From: Lewinellaceae bacterium
GTDB taxonomy: Bacteria; Bacteroidota; Bacteroidia; Chitinophagales; Saprospiraceae
Assembly: GCA_020636255.1 (NCBI GenBank)
Contig: JACJYE010000005.1
Coordinates: 248,001 to 312,000 of the forward strand
DNA: 64,000 nucleotides
Reading direction: 5' to 3'
The notes under the pieces: model-generated
The model's input: the letters and a program-made list of their open reading frames with translations, nothing else
Databases searched by the model: none
What the model was told of the DNA's origin: nothing
Shown here: in pieces, positions 16,115-24,992 of the stretch
How the letters are laid out: each line of letters starts with the position of its first letter
Numbering within the stretch: position 1 is the stretch's first letter
Translations under genes and position numbers: made by a program

Positions 16115-16400
16115 GTGTTTAAAAAATAAGTTCTCCATTGGAGGTTTTGCGATGTGGCTTGTCTTCCAGTTTTTCTAAAGCTTGTTTGGAGGCCGGATTT
16201 GATAGCGAAAAGTGTCAATTTTTTGGTGAGGTGAGGCGTTTTTCGAAGGGCGTACCCGGAGGTACGGCCAAGAAAAAGAACGAAGCATCACCGAAAAAGT
16301 GGCCTTTTTAGCTCAAAGGCTGGCCTCCAAACAAGCTCTAAAGCTTCCAGCCTGTGCCGCATCGCAAAACCGTCGAACTTATTTTTTGATTGTTGCTTGG
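16115..16400. repeat. Palindromic element family A, copy 2, interrupted by element B
   Basis: The outer parts (about 16115-16182 and 16337-16400) match, in reverse orientation, the uninterrupted copy at 39171-39289. The left end is GTGTTTAAAAAATAAG and the right end TTATTTTTTGATTGTTGCTT. Left and right halves are themselves imperfect inverted repeats (GGTTTTGCGATG versus CATCGCAAAACC). It lies just upstream of the PKD gene at 13829-16081 and supplies the upstream alternative start codon. Confidence 0.75.
16183..16336. mobile_element. MITE-like palindromic element B inserted in element A2
   Basis: A 154-bp insert absent from the copies of element A at 39.2 and 28.7 kb. It is flanked by a 9-bp direct duplication TCTAAAGCT (16174-16182 and 16337-16345). 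Perfect 16-bp inverted ends (AGCTTGTTTGGAGGCC at 16179-16194, complement at 16322-16337) overlap the duplication. The centre is a hairpin CGTACC-CGGA-GGTACG at 16251-16266, exactly at the midpoint, and the inner arms are imperfectly complementary too. No coding capacity, so it would need a transposase elsewhere. Confidence 0.7.
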
Positions 16401-16446
16401 CTGTTCATCTCAGCTATATAACAATATAACACATAATCCACCTGGC

Positions 16447-18711
16447 TTACTGCACCAGTGTCGCCACCCCGCGAAGCTCTGTGGCTTCCCCTCTCGGCCC
16501 GGTGTACCGCACCAGGCAATAATAGACACCGGCAGGCAGCAGAGAGCCTGTATTGTTTTTCCTTCCGTTCCAGCCTACCATGGGGTCTTCTGACCGGAAG
16601 ATCTCCTCACCCCAGCGGTTCCAGATACTCATCTCAAAGGCCGTTACTCCCCGCAGATACCCTTTCCCGAGGAAGACATCATTGGCCGAATCGTCGTTCG
16701 GGGTGAAGGCATTAGGCAGGAAATAGGTGACTTTAGGTACAACGTCGATTTGCTGTACTGTCGTATCCCGGCAGCCGCTGGGGTGCGTCACCACCAGCCG
16801 GACTTCCTGCAGGCCGGTATCGCGGAATGTGTAGTGGGGGTTCTGGCCTGTAGCGTAGGCCACCCCCTCGAAATCCCAGTACCACTTGCTGGCGCCCGAC
16901 GACTTGTCCGTAAACTGCACCTCGGGGTTGAAATTGTCGAGCGCCTGCGGCGAGTAGGAAAAATCCGCGACAGGTGAAGGTTCGATGCTGATGAGGTTGG
17001 AAAATACGGTATCAGTTTGGCAGCCTATCGGCGAAACGACGGAAAGCCCGATCGAAAAAGTGCCTTCCCTGGCGAAGGTATATTCCGGGCTGATATCAGA
17101 AGCAGTGCCGCCATCACCGAAATCCCAAAGGATGTCGTAGTCTTCGTTGATCGGTGTCGACAGGTTGTCGAAGAAGATCGTGCCGGGGGCACAACCGGTA
17201 AAGGCGCTGGGTGAGATGATCAGCAGGGCCGGCACCGGGAAGTATTCTATTTCTTTAGTAATGGAGTCCCGGCAGCCGTTCACATCCGTAACGCGCAGGC
17301 TTACCTGCCTGAAACCGGGCTCGCGGTAGATGTATTCCGCATGCTGGTTGCTGGAGCCCTGCCCGTCGCCGAAGGCCCAGCTCCAGTTGTTGATCGGGGC
17401 GGCGCCGGCCGACAGGTCGCGGAAACTCACAGGCCCGGCGATGCAGGTATCGTAATCATAAGAGTATTCGGCGGTAATGTCCGGAAAGATCCGGACGACG
17501 ATCCGGGCAGTATCGCCGCATTCGGTGCCGGGGTTGAGGTACAGGCGGCCATCGTATTCCCCGACGCCGGGAAAGTTGACTACGGCGTTCCAGCTGTTGA
17601 TGACCGTGTCGCGCCCTCCCAGGTCGAATACCCAGCGATACTGGTCGATATAGGCCTGTTGGTAGCTCTGGTTGACAAAGTTGATCCGCGTGTCTCCGCA
17701 GCGCGTCAGCAGGAATTCGCTGCCGTTGATCATGGCGTCCTCTCTGATATCCGCTACCACGGTCGGGTCGCAGGTAGTGACGTTGAACTGGAAATCGCGA
17801 AAGACTTTACTCAGCAGCTGCCCGTTGCGGTATTCCTTGACACAGACGCCGACGACGAACTGCCCCTGGTTTTGCGGTACGCCGGTAATGAGGCCTGTAT
17901 TGACATTGATATTGATATCGGCATTGATGCCCAGAGGGTCGAGGGCGCTGTAATAGGGGGCTACGAAGGTGACGGGGTTATATGGTGGCGGGGCATCCGG
18001 GTTGGGCGCCACGCCGTCGAAAGCGTAGGGGTTGTTAAAATTGAGCCCGCCGCCCAGGAACGGGGCGCAGAACTCGTAAACGAGCTGGTCGCCTTCCGGG
18101 TCGGAAGCGGAGTGGTCGAATTCGAAGGGCTCGTTGGCGCACAGGACCACCGGCGGAAAGCCGTTGTAGGTAGGGCTGTTGTTGCATACGGCCTGCGCCG
18201 CCGGGGTGAGTTCCATAAAGTACGAAGCACCCGAACCACCGGGATTCACAATGTTGGTTATGGTGTTGTTGCGGCAGCACCGCTGGTATACAATAAAATA
18301 ACTCTTGTCGGACACCGGCAGGTCGACGGGGGGGAAGCTGTACTTGCCCTGCTCTACACAAACGTTGGCCGGCACCAGTACGCAGGGGTTGCCGGGGTTG
18401 GGGTCGACATACGTGATGGTGGGCTGACCCAGGGTGAAATTGAATACGGGGTTGGACTGGCCTTCCAGGTAGATCGTGACGCTGGCCTGATAGGGCGCCC
18501 CCGGAGCCGAGTCAAAGAGCGCACCTCCGCCCTGGCAATCGCGGTAGATATACATGCTGAAGCGGTAGGTGCGGGAGTTGGTTGCAGGGTCTCCATTCGT
18601 CCAACCCAGGCACTGATATGTGATCTCCCCGCCGATGATATGGGCGGCGGGCAAAGGCAGGGCCGTCAGCAATACGCCGAATGCAAGTAGGGTGCGTAAT
18701 AAATGGTCCAA
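16447..18711 (-). CDS. Secreted PKD-domain protein with T9SS type B C-terminus, paralogue of the previous gene
   Basis: 754 residues if it starts at the TTG at 18709-18711, which gives a good signal peptide (DHLLRTLLAFGVLLTALPLP) followed by AAHIIGGEITYQCLGW. The frame is open up to an ATG at 18996, but that 95-residue extension is Arg/Ile-rich and unlike a secreted protein; start uncertain. The organisation equals its neighbour: the HIIGGEITYQCLGW block, YQRCCRN, FEFDHSASDPEGDQLVYEFC, PKD repeats (NWSWAFGDG; ILWDFGDGG), and the T9SS type B end FLPNAFTPNDDSANDVF ... EMSIWNRWGEEIF. The pair looks like a tandem duplication separated by elements A2 and B. Probably surface-associated; ligand unknown. 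Confidence 0.85.
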   Translation of the reverse strand: MDHLLRTLLAFGVLLTALPLPAAHIIGGEITYQCLGWTNGDPATNSRTYRFSMYIYRDCQGGGALFDSAPGAPYQASVTIYLEGQSNPVFNFTLGQPTITYVDPNPGNPCVLVPANVCVEQGKYSFPPVDLPVSDKSYFIVYQRCCRNNTITNIVNPGGSGASYFMELTPAAQAVCNNSPTYNGFPPVVLCANEPFEFDHSASDPEGDQLVYEFCAPFLGGGLNFNNPYAFDGVAPNPDAPPPYNPVTFVAPYYSALDPLGINADININVNTGLITGVPQNQGQFVVGVCVKEYRNGQLLSKVFRDFQFNVTTCDPTVVADIREDAMINGSEFLLTRCGDTRINFVNQSYQQAYIDQYRWVFDLGGRDTVINSWNAVVNFPGVGEYDGRLYLNPGTECGDTARIVVRIFPDITAEYSYDYDTCIAGPVSFRDLSAGAAPINNWSWAFGDGQGSSNQHAEYIYREPGFRQVSLRVTDVNGCRDSITKEIEYFPVPALLIISPSAFTGCAPGTIFFDNLSTPINEDYDILWDFGDGGTASDISPEYTFAREGTFSIGLSVVSPIGCQTDTVFSNLISIEPSPVADFSYSPQALDNFNPEVQFTDKSSGASKWYWDFEGVAYATGQNPHYTFRDTGLQEVRLVVTHPSGCRDTTVQQIDVVPKVTYFLPNAFTPNDDSANDVFLGKGYLRGVTAFEMSIWNRWGEEIFRSEDPMVGWNGRKNNTGSLLPAGVYYCLVRYTGPRGEATELRGVATLVQ

Positions 18712-19029
18712 GAGTGTCGTTTTTGTGAATTTCCCGGCTTGCGAAACAATACGAAGCCTGATTTTTAGTTGTAAAGTATAGCTTAAAAAAATGTGTTGCC
18801 TTGTATTAATAGGGTCAAGATAAATATAGTTTTCAAAACCGTGGCGTTTTGAAATTATATTTCGGCGGTTGGCAATTCGAGTGACAGTACGGTTGCCGGC
18901 GGCTTTTTTGGGAGGCTTAATTATCCTGGCCCTGTCTGTTCGAATAAGCCCTTTAGGGCGGCATGGTACTGCCCGGAACCGATTATCGTTGTGCATCGAA
19001 GACTCAATGGATTAAACGCTGAATGCATT

Positions 19030-19629
19030 ATGACGACCTTTACAAATGAAAGGGCTACTATGGTTCAAAACTACGATCTCGACAACGCCCTGGCCGTGCT
19101 CCATCAAGGAGGCCTGATCCTCTATCCCACCGATACGGTCTGGAGTATAGGCTGTGACGCCACTCAGCCGGTTGCCGTCAGCCGCCTGCTCCAGCTCAAA
19201 CGCGCCGACAGCGCGTCGGGCATGGAAATCCTCGTCAATTCGCTGGAAATGCTCCGCCAGTATGTAGGCCATTTGCACCCACGCATCGAGACCCTCTTGC
19301 TTTACCACGTCCGCCCGCTGACCGTGCGATACGAAAAGGGGCGCAACCTGCCCGGCATCCTTTTAGATACTGATGGCAGCGTTTCTATCCGCCTCGTGCA
19401 GGACGCTTACTGCGCCGGCCTCATCGAAAACCTGGGCCGTCCCCTCGTCGCTACTCCCGCCGACCTGCGCAAAGGGTATTTTCCCATCAATTTCGGCGCC
19501 ATCAGCTCCGATGTGATCGAGCGCGTGGACTATGTGGCCCGCCACCGCCGTAGCGACAAATCGCCCGCACAACCTTCGGTCATGGTGCAACTCTCCCTAA
19601 AGGATGAACTGGAGTTCCTGCGCGATTAG
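19030..19629 (+). CDS. Sua5/YciO/YrdC-family protein (threonylcarbamoyl-AMP synthase-like)
   Basis: 199 residues from the ATG at 19030; ATGs at 18991 and 19060 are alternatives. The YrdC fold is seen in GGLILYPTDTVWSIGCDAT near the N-terminus, LLQLKRADSASGMEILV in place of the KRP-x-x-KP motif, and SVSIRLVQDAYCAGLIENLGRPLVATPADL. The family makes L-threonylcarbamoyl-AMP for the t6A37 tRNA modification, or belongs to the uncharacterised YciO branch; the altered KR motif keeps YciO-type open. It lies directly upstream of a tRNA and ribosomal-protein operon with its own promoter. Divergent from the PKD gene; 18712-19029 shows no other gene. Confidence 0.85.
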   Translation: MTTFTNERATMVQNYDLDNALAVLHQGGLILYPTDTVWSIGCDATQPVAVSRLLQLKRADSASGMEILVNSLEMLRQYVGHLHPRIETLLLYHVRPLTVRYEKGRNLPGILLDTDGSVSIRLVQDAYCAGLIENLGRPLVATPADLRKGYFPINFGAISSDVIERVDYVARHRRSDKSPAQPSVMVQLSLKDELEFLRD

Positions 19630-19668
19630 GGCAATGCACTAAATAGCGGAAAAAATCTAGTAAAACCT

Positions 19669-19698
19669 TTTGTCGGAAAAAAGAAACCCTTATCTTTG
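19669..19698 (+). promoter_or_regulatory. Promoter of the tRNA-Arg/rpmB/rpmG operon
   Basis: TTTG at 19669-19672, 18-bp spacer, TATCTTTG at 19691-19698: an almost ideal Bacteroidota sigma promoter (TTTG-N19-TAnnTTTG). It predicts a start near 19705, about 13 bp before the tRNA. Confidence 0.8.
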
Positions 19699-19717
19699 CA
19701 TCCGCATTTGAGAATAC

Positions 19718-19791
19718 GGCTCCGTAGCTCAATTGGATAGAGCATCTGACTACGGATCAGAAGGTTTCAGGTTCGAATCCTGACGGAGTCA
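19718..19791 (+). tRNA. tRNA-Arg (anticodon ACG)
   Basis: Cloverleaf of 74 nt: acceptor arms GGCTCCG and CGGAGTC (one G-U) with discriminator A; D-arm region TAGCTCAATTGGATAGAGCA; anticodon arm TCTGA-CTACGGA-TCAGA, giving anticodon ACG; T-arm CAGGTTCGAATCCTG. The CCA is not encoded. It leads the rpmB operon, which begins 16 bp later. Confidence 0.97.
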
Positions 19792-19807
19792 CAAAAGCAT
19801 TAAGACC

Positions 19808-20056
19808 ATGTCCAAAGTTTGTCAACTCACCGGGAAGCGGCCTATCTCTGGCAACCGGGTCTCGCACTCCAACCGCAAGACGCGCCGCCGTTTTCTGCCG
19901 AACCTTCAAACGAAGCGTTTCTACATCCCGGAGAAGGAAGAATGGGTGACCCTGAAGGTTTCCACCCACGCCATGCGCACCATCGATAAGGTAGGCATCT
20001 ACGAATTCCTCAAAGATGCTGAGAAAAATGGGTTCGACATCGGTGTTGAATTGTAA
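19808..20056 (+). CDS. rpmB: 50S ribosomal protein bL28
   Basis: 82 residues. It matches bL28 throughout: SKVCQLTGKRPISGNRVSHS, NRKTRRRFLPNLQTKRFY, and STHAMRTIDKVG. It lies right after tRNA-Arg and 27 bp before rpmG, one transcript with the tRNA. Confidence 0.97.
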   Translation: MSKVCQLTGKRPISGNRVSHSNRKTRRRFLPNLQTKRFYIPEKEEWVTLKVSTHAMRTIDKVGIYEFLKDAEKNGFDIGVEL

Positions 20057-20083
20057 GTTGTAGGATTTTAAATTCCAAGAAAG

Positions 20084-20272
20084 ATGGCTAAGAAGAGCAA
20101 AGGTAACCGCATTCAGATCATCCTCGAATGCACTGAACATAAGAACTCGGGCATGCCGGGCACTTCCCGTTACGTGACCCAAAAGAACCGCAAGAACACG
20201 CCGGACCGCCTCGAGCTCAAAAAGTACAATCCCATCCTGAAGCGCATGACGCTGCACCGGGAAATTAAATAA
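20084..20272 (+). CDS. rpmG: 50S ribosomal protein bL33
   Basis: 62 residues. The bL33 pattern is IQIILECTEHKNSGMPGTSR ... YVTQKNRKNTPDRLELKKYN ending in RMTLHREIK. It keeps only one of the cysteines found in zinc-binding forms, so it is a zinc-free type. Third item of the tRNA-rpmB-rpmG-DUF4295 operon. Confidence 0.97.
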   Translation: MAKKSKGNRIQIILECTEHKNSGMPGTSRYVTQKNRKNTPDRLELKKYNPILKRMTLHREIK

Positions 20273-20356
20273 GCTGTTATAGGGTTGCGAACTATCCGCC
20301 GATTGTTTAATTTTGAATGTCCGCTTAACTCTATAATCTCTAAAATTTGAAGTAAA

Positions 20357-20530
20357 ATGGCAAAAGTATCCAAGAACGCCCGGGTTGCTCAACGTTCTCA
20401 AAACGCCGGATCCGGCCGCGACCACGTCAAAGTGGTGAAAAGCGTTAAGGACCCTAAAACGGGCAAATACACCTACAAAGAGGTGATCATCCGCAAGGAC
20501 AAAGTCGAAGAGTTCTTCGCCAGCAAATAA
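20357..20530 (+). CDS. DUF4295 small basic ribosomal-associated protein (bL38-like)
   Basis: 57 residues. It reads MAKVSKNARVAQRSQNAG, then VKVVKSVKDPKTGKYTYKEV and ends DKVEEFFASK. Very basic, with no membrane segment. Proteins of the DUF4295 family follow rpmB-rpmG throughout Bacteroidota; I recall that a new ribosomal protein, bL38, described in a Flavobacterium ribosome structure corresponds to this family, but I cannot confirm that here. It sits 84 bp after rpmG and before a clear terminator, so it is last in the operon. Confidence 0.9.
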   Translation: MAKVSKNARVAQRSQNAGSGRDHVKVVKSVKDPKTGKYTYKEVIIRKDKVEEFFASK

Positions 20531-20563
20531 ATCCGAACTCGTTCATCGAGTCGCTATACGCAA

Positions 20564-20603
20564 AAAGAGGCTTTTCTTTCCCGTGAAGAAAAGCCTCTTT
20601 GTT
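20564..20603 (+). terminator. Terminator of the rpmB-rpmG-DUF4295 operon
   Basis: Arms at 20564-20578 and 20586-20600 (AAAGAGGCTTTTCTT and complement) with a 7-nt loop; the 3' arm ends in TTT followed by GTTTG. It lies 33 bp past the DUF4295 stop. Confidence 0.75.
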
Positions 20604-20693
20604 TGATGCCGGGAGCTCGCTCATTACCCCATCGTTCAGCCATTTGCCATACAAGGGAACGGCCGTCGCTCCGCTCCCATAAACGCTTTAACC

Positions 20694-21650
20694 ATGAGCT
20701 TTTTCAACAAGTTTTTCAGCAAGGAAAAAAAGGAAGACCTCGATAAGGGCCTGGAAAAGACAAAGCAGTCCTTCTTCGGCAAACTGGCCAAAGCCGTGGC
20801 AGGAAAAACCTCCGTCGATGAAGAGGTACTGGACGAACTCGAGGCCATCCTCATCTCTTCCGACGTCGGCCTGGAAACGACCATCAAGATCATCGAACGT
20901 ATCGAGGCCCGCGTGGCCCGCGATAAATATATGGGTACGGCTGAACTCAACGAGATCCTCCGCGACGAGATCGTTCAGCTGCTCGCCGATAACAATACCA
21001 CTGATATTGAAGACTTCTCTCCGCCTTCCAGCCAGAAACCTTGCATTATTATGGTCGTGGGCGTCAATGGTGTAGGCAAAACAACAACGATCGGCAAACT
21101 CGCCCATCAGTACAAATTGCAGGGCAAACGCGTGGTAATGGGCGCCGGCGATACCTTCCGCGCCGCCGCCGTCGACCAGCTCAAGATATGGTCCGAACGC
21201 GTGGGCTGCGACTTCTATAGCAAAGGCATGAATACGGACCCGGCCGCCGTGGCGTACGAAACCGTACAGTACGCCCTGTCCAACAACTGCGATGTGGCCA
21301 TTATCGATACGGCTGGCCGCCTGCACACCAAGATCAACCTCATGAAGGAGCTGACCAAGATCAAACGCTCCATCAGCAAGTCGCTCGAAGGCGCACCCCA
21401 TGAAGTCCTGCTCGTCCTGGATGCCACCACCGGCCAGAACGCCATCGAACAGGCCCGCCATTTTACCGAAGCTACCGAAGTGTCGGCCCTGGCGCTTACC
21501 AAACTGGACGGCACGGCCAAAGGCGGCGTGGCCATCGGCATCTCCGACCAGTTCAAAGTGCCTATCAAATACATCGGCGTAGGCGAGGCCATTGATAAAC
21601 TGCAGGTCTTTAACAAACGGGCATTCGTCGATTCCCTGTTTGACCAGTAG
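20694..21650 (+). CDS. ftsY: Signal recognition particle receptor FtsY
   Basis: 318 residues. A short charged N-terminus (FSKEKKEDLDKGLEKTKQ) is followed by the N domain and the SRP-type GTPase: GVNGVGKTTTIGKLA (G1), DTFRAAAVDQL (the insertion-box region), DTAGR, TKLDGTAKGG, and the closing YIGVGEAIDKLQVFN. It docks ribosome-SRP complexes at the inner membrane. It lacks the long acidic A domain of E. coli FtsY, as is usual in Bacteroidota. It stands alone after the ribosomal-protein operon terminator. Confidence 0.97.
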   Translation: MSFFNKFFSKEKKEDLDKGLEKTKQSFFGKLAKAVAGKTSVDEEVLDELEAILISSDVGLETTIKIIERIEARVARDKYMGTAELNEILRDEIVQLLADNNTTDIEDFSPPSSQKPCIIMVVGVNGVGKTTTIGKLAHQYKLQGKRVVMGAGDTFRAAAVDQLKIWSERVGCDFYSKGMNTDPAAVAYETVQYALSNNCDVAIIDTAGRLHTKINLMKELTKIKRSISKSLEGAPHEVLLVLDATTGQNAIEQARHFTEATEVSALALTKLDGTAKGGVAIGISDQFKVPIKYIGVGEAIDKLQVFNKRAFVDSLFDQ

Positions 21651-21741
21651 GTTCTGCCTTGCCGCCGACAATTTTCGCGCTTTTAGCCGCTTTTTCTTCT
21701 CGTTCGGAAATATGCCTGGTACAAATCAATGGGCAATGATT

Positions 21742-21749
21742 TATGTTTG
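21742..21749 (+). promoter_or_regulatory. Candidate -7 box for the SprB-repeat protein gene
   Basis: TATGTTTG, an exact TAnnTTTG match, 79 bp before the ATG at 21828. The -33 position is not recognisable. Confidence 0.4.
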
Positions 21750-21827
21750 AGGTTTACCCTTTAACACCCAGGGCCTTGCCGCCTGCCGTTACCGTAGCCG
21801 CCGGAAAGGCCTCTAAATTGCCCTGTT

Positions 21828-24800
21828 ATGAACGTGAGCCGCTCCAGGCTTTGCCTGTTCCTGGGATCGGCAGCCCTTTGGGCTGCCCTGACTTCCTATT
21901 CCAGCAATCCGCCCAATGGTTATACCGGCGCCCCCGGCGACGGGCTGTGTACTAACTGCCATACAGGTGGCAGCGACCTGGACGGTACTGTTACCCTGCA
22001 GGGCCTGCCGCCCGTCATTATGCCCAATACGACGTATACCATCCAGGTGACAGTGTCCAACCCCAACGGGATGGCCGCCCGTGCTGGATTCCAGTGGGTA
22101 GCTTTAAATGATTTCAACAATAATGCCGGCAGCATGAGCAATGCGTCGGCCAGTTCCGTGATCACGCCTTCGGGCGGGCGATTTTACCATGAACACGACC
22201 CGGCAAAAATATTCGGCGCCACTTCTCAGCTGAGCTGGACCGCCAATTGGACTTCACCGGCAGCAATCCCAGATGATCAGACGATCACCCTTTATGCGGC
22301 CAGCGTTATCGGCAGCGGTGGGGATGGTAGCGGTGGCGACCGCGTAGTGACGGCTCAGCTGTCAGCTATGTTGCCCGCCCAGGGCTCGCCGTTAAGCGCC
22401 AGTATTACCGGCGTCGTACAGCCCAGTTGCAACGGAGGCTCCAACGGGCAGGCCACCGTAGTATCAACCGGGGGGAGCATGCCCTATTCTTACCTGTGGT
22501 CGAACGGCAACACCAGCGCTACCGCAACGAACCTGACAGCCGGGCCGGTATCCGTTACGGTGACCGATGCCGGGGCCAATTCTACGGTGACAAGCACTAC
22601 GATAGGCCAGCCTGCCACTATTCAGCTGGCCGCCACAAACGTGCAGGGCATCGACTGCGATACGCCTTTTGGCAGTGCTACAGTGGTAGCCAGCGGCGGT
22701 ACGCCTGGCTACACATACGCCTGGCCAGGTGGAGAGTCGGGGGCCTCTGCTTTCAGCCTGCTCGCCGGGGTAAATACCGTTACGGTGGCCGATGCCAATA
22801 ACTGCTCTAAAACACTGGCGGTCACGATCTCTCAAAACACGGCGCCGCCCACGGCAGAAGCGGGCCCGGGAGGCGTGCTGAACTGTACCTTCACGCAGCT
22901 GACGCTGAGCGGTAGCGCGCCAGGCTGTGCGGGCTGTACCTATAGCTGGGCTGCCAGCGCGGGTGGCCATATCGTCAGCGGAGGGAGTAGTGCGACGCCG
23001 GTAGTTGACGCCGCCGGCGCCTACACGCTCACCGTTACGAACCCATCCAACGGCTGTACTGCCACCGATGTGTCGGCAGTATCCCAGACGCCTCCTGTGA
23101 GCCTAAGCCTGAGCAGTAGTACGCCAGTGAGCTGTAGTGGCGCCAGTGATGGCACAGCCAGCATAGCTGCCCTGCAGGGGAGCCCGCCTTATGTGCTCAC
23201 CTGGCCTTCCGGTGATACTTCAACAACTGAAACGGGCCTGGCGGCAGGGATATACACCGTCAGCGTGTCCGATGCCGATGGGTGTACCGATACGATAGAC
23301 ATAACCATCGGCGAACCGCCGGCATTGGCGGCCAACCTTAGCTTCAGCGACGAAACGGCTGCAGATGCCGATGATGGCCAGGCCGAGGTGCAACCTTCAG
23401 GCGGCACCGGGCCGTATACCGTCAGCTGGAGCAATGGTAGCACCGGTTATTCGGTGGCAGGCCTGGCGCCAGCTATCTATCAGGTTACGGTTGTAGATGC
23501 GAATGGCTGCCAACTCGTCGAATCCTTTGTGGTCGGCAGTTTCGATTGTGCGGTTTCGGCTACTATCGAGGCCGTTTCGCCTACCTGCTACGGCGCTGCC
23601 GATGGCCAGGCGACAGTTTCGCTTTCCAATGCAACTCTCCCGTTACACATCCAATGGTCGAACGGCGATACGGCTGCTACCGCGATCGGCCTTGTGGCAG
23701 GAGCCTATTCCGTCACCGTATACGACGCCAATAATTGCCCGGTTATTCAAAACTTCACCATCGGAGAACCAACGGCTTTGGAAATTACGGTTTTGGAAAA
23801 CCAGCCTTTGACCTGTGTCGTTACACAGTCTTATGCCCGGGTACAGGGCTCCGGAGGCACCGCGCCTTATCTCTATAGCTGGCCATCCGGCCAGGCTGGG
23901 CCGCTGTCCGATTCGATAACCGTACCTGCAGGCATAATGCTTAATGTAGTGGATGCGAATGGGTGCGCAGCCTCGTTGGAAATACCGGTAACGATAGATA
24001 CGGAACTTCCGGCCGTTATTATCACAAACCCTGATGTGGTGATACCCTGTGGAGCAGATTCGGTTTCGATTACGGCTATGGTTCCTTCCTGCGATAACTG
24101 TGCGTTCGAATGGGCTACACAGGATGGCCAGATCGTCTTCGAAGAAGGGTTGGTTGCTATTGCGTCCGCCTCCGGCTTGTATACGTTCATTGCCACGAAC
24201 CTGGATAACGGTTGTATAAACACTGGCGCTGTTGCAGTAACGGAAGAGGCCGGGATTGAGATCGTGTCTGCGCAGGCCACAGGGGCCAGCTGCTTCGGCC
24301 TTTCCGATGGCATGGCAACCGTAATGGCGATTGGTGGCGATGGCACTTATACCTATATGTGGGAAAGCGGTGGTACGAATGCTACAGAAACCGGGCTGGG
24401 CGCCGGTATATACGAAATAACGGTCACCGGGGCGCCGGGATGTGAAGATACGGCCCAGGTGGAGGTCTCCGAACCACCCGTTTTACAGCTTGTCGTCGAT
24501 GAAGTGCTCAATGCTTCTGGTGGGCAGGCCAACGGCGCGGCTTCGGTTACGGTATCCGGCGGGGTAGGAGGGTATTCCTACCAATGGCTGCTGGATGGCG
24601 AACCATTCTCAGATGTGGAAGATATCGTCGGGCTGCTGCCAGGCATTTATACCTTACTGGCCAGCGACGCCAATAACTGTACCATCGAGACAGAGATAGA
24701 AGTGGGCAATACAACGGCTATAAGCGATGTTGAAGCAACGCTGGGCCTACGGCTGATGCCCAACCCTACAAGTGGCCTGCTATGGCTGGAGGCCCGGCTG

Positions 24801-24986
24801 GAGGCCCCGGCAACACTCGAGGCCACGCTGTTTAACGCATCCGGTAAAGAGGTGTTCAGGCAGGAATTCCCGGCGGCACAAAGCCACCGGCAGCAGCTCA
24901 ACCTGGCGGCCCTGCCTGCAGGCATGTACTACCTGCGGGCGCTCAGCGGGAAACAGGTGGTGGCGCGTAGCCTGGTTGTGAAGTAA
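21828..24986 (+). CDS. Large T9SS-secreted protein: choice-of-anchor V domain plus SprB repeats
   Basis: 1052 residues. Signal peptide (LCLFLGSAALWAALTSYS), then CTNCHTGGSDLDG, the CxxCH-containing start of the choice-of-anchor V (reelin-like) domain that runs to about residue 190. About eight repeats of SprB type follow (for example TCYGAADGQATVSLSNATLP, SYLWSNGNTSATATNLTAG, YSVTVYDANNCPVIQNFTIG), each 65-90 residues and rich in Thr, Ser and Gly. The end (LMPNPTSGLLWLEARLEAPA, then MYYLRALSGKQVVARSLVVK) is a T9SS type A sorting domain. SprB repeats belong to adhesins used in gliding. The CxxCH motif could bind haem, but conserved in a fold of this kind it may be structural. A single-gene unit, convergent with the kinase. 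Confidence 0.88.
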   Translation: MNVSRSRLCLFLGSAALWAALTSYSSNPPNGYTGAPGDGLCTNCHTGGSDLDGTVTLQGLPPVIMPNTTYTIQVTVSNPNGMAARAGFQWVALNDFNNNAGSMSNASASSVITPSGGRFYHEHDPAKIFGATSQLSWTANWTSPAAIPDDQTITLYAASVIGSGGDGSGGDRVVTAQLSAMLPAQGSPLSASITGVVQPSCNGGSNGQATVVSTGGSMPYSYLWSNGNTSATATNLTAGPVSVTVTDAGANSTVTSTTIGQPATIQLAATNVQGIDCDTPFGSATVVASGGTPGYTYAWPGGESGASAFSLLAGVNTVTVADANNCSKTLAVTISQNTAPPTAEAGPGGVLNCTFTQLTLSGSAPGCAGCTYSWAASAGGHIVSGGSSATPVVDAAGAYTLTVTNPSNGCTATDVSAVSQTPPVSLSLSSSTPVSCSGASDGTASIAALQGSPPYVLTWPSGDTSTTETGLAAGIYTVSVSDADGCTDTIDITIGEPPALAANLSFSDETAADADDGQAEVQPSGGTGPYTVSWSNGSTGYSVAGLAPAIYQVTVVDANGCQLVESFVVGSFDCAVSATIEAVSPTCYGAADGQATVSLSNATLPLHIQWSNGDTAATAIGLVAGAYSVTVYDANNCPVIQNFTIGEPTALEITVLENQPLTCVVTQSYARVQGSGGTAPYLYSWPSGQAGPLSDSITVPAGIMLNVVDANGCAASLEIPVTIDTELPAVIITNPDVVIPCGADSVSITAMVPSCDNCAFEWATQDGQIVFEEGLVAIASASGLYTFIATNLDNGCINTGAVAVTEEAGIEIVSAQATGASCFGLSDGMATVMAIGGDGTYTYMWESGGTNATETGLGAGIYEITVTGAPGCEDTAQVEVSEPPVLQLVVDEVLNASGGQANGAASVTVSGGVGGYSYQWLLDGEPFSDVEDIVGLLPGIYTLLASDANNCTIETEIEVGNTTAISDVEATLGLRLMPNPTSGLLWLEARLEAPATLEATLFNASGKEVFRQEFPAAQSHRQQLNLAALPAGMYYLRALSGKQVVARSLVVK

Positions 24987-24992
24987 TAGCAG

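Noticed and set aside
17341..18690. 449-residue plus-strand open frame
   Set aside because: Antisense to the PKD/T9SS protein, low-complexity Val/Asp/Gly composition, no domain.
21828..21990. CTNCH in the SprB-repeat protein as proof of a cytochrome
   Set aside because: This motif is part of the choice-of-anchor V domain pattern, and no further cytochrome c features are visible; haem binding is left open rather than claimed.
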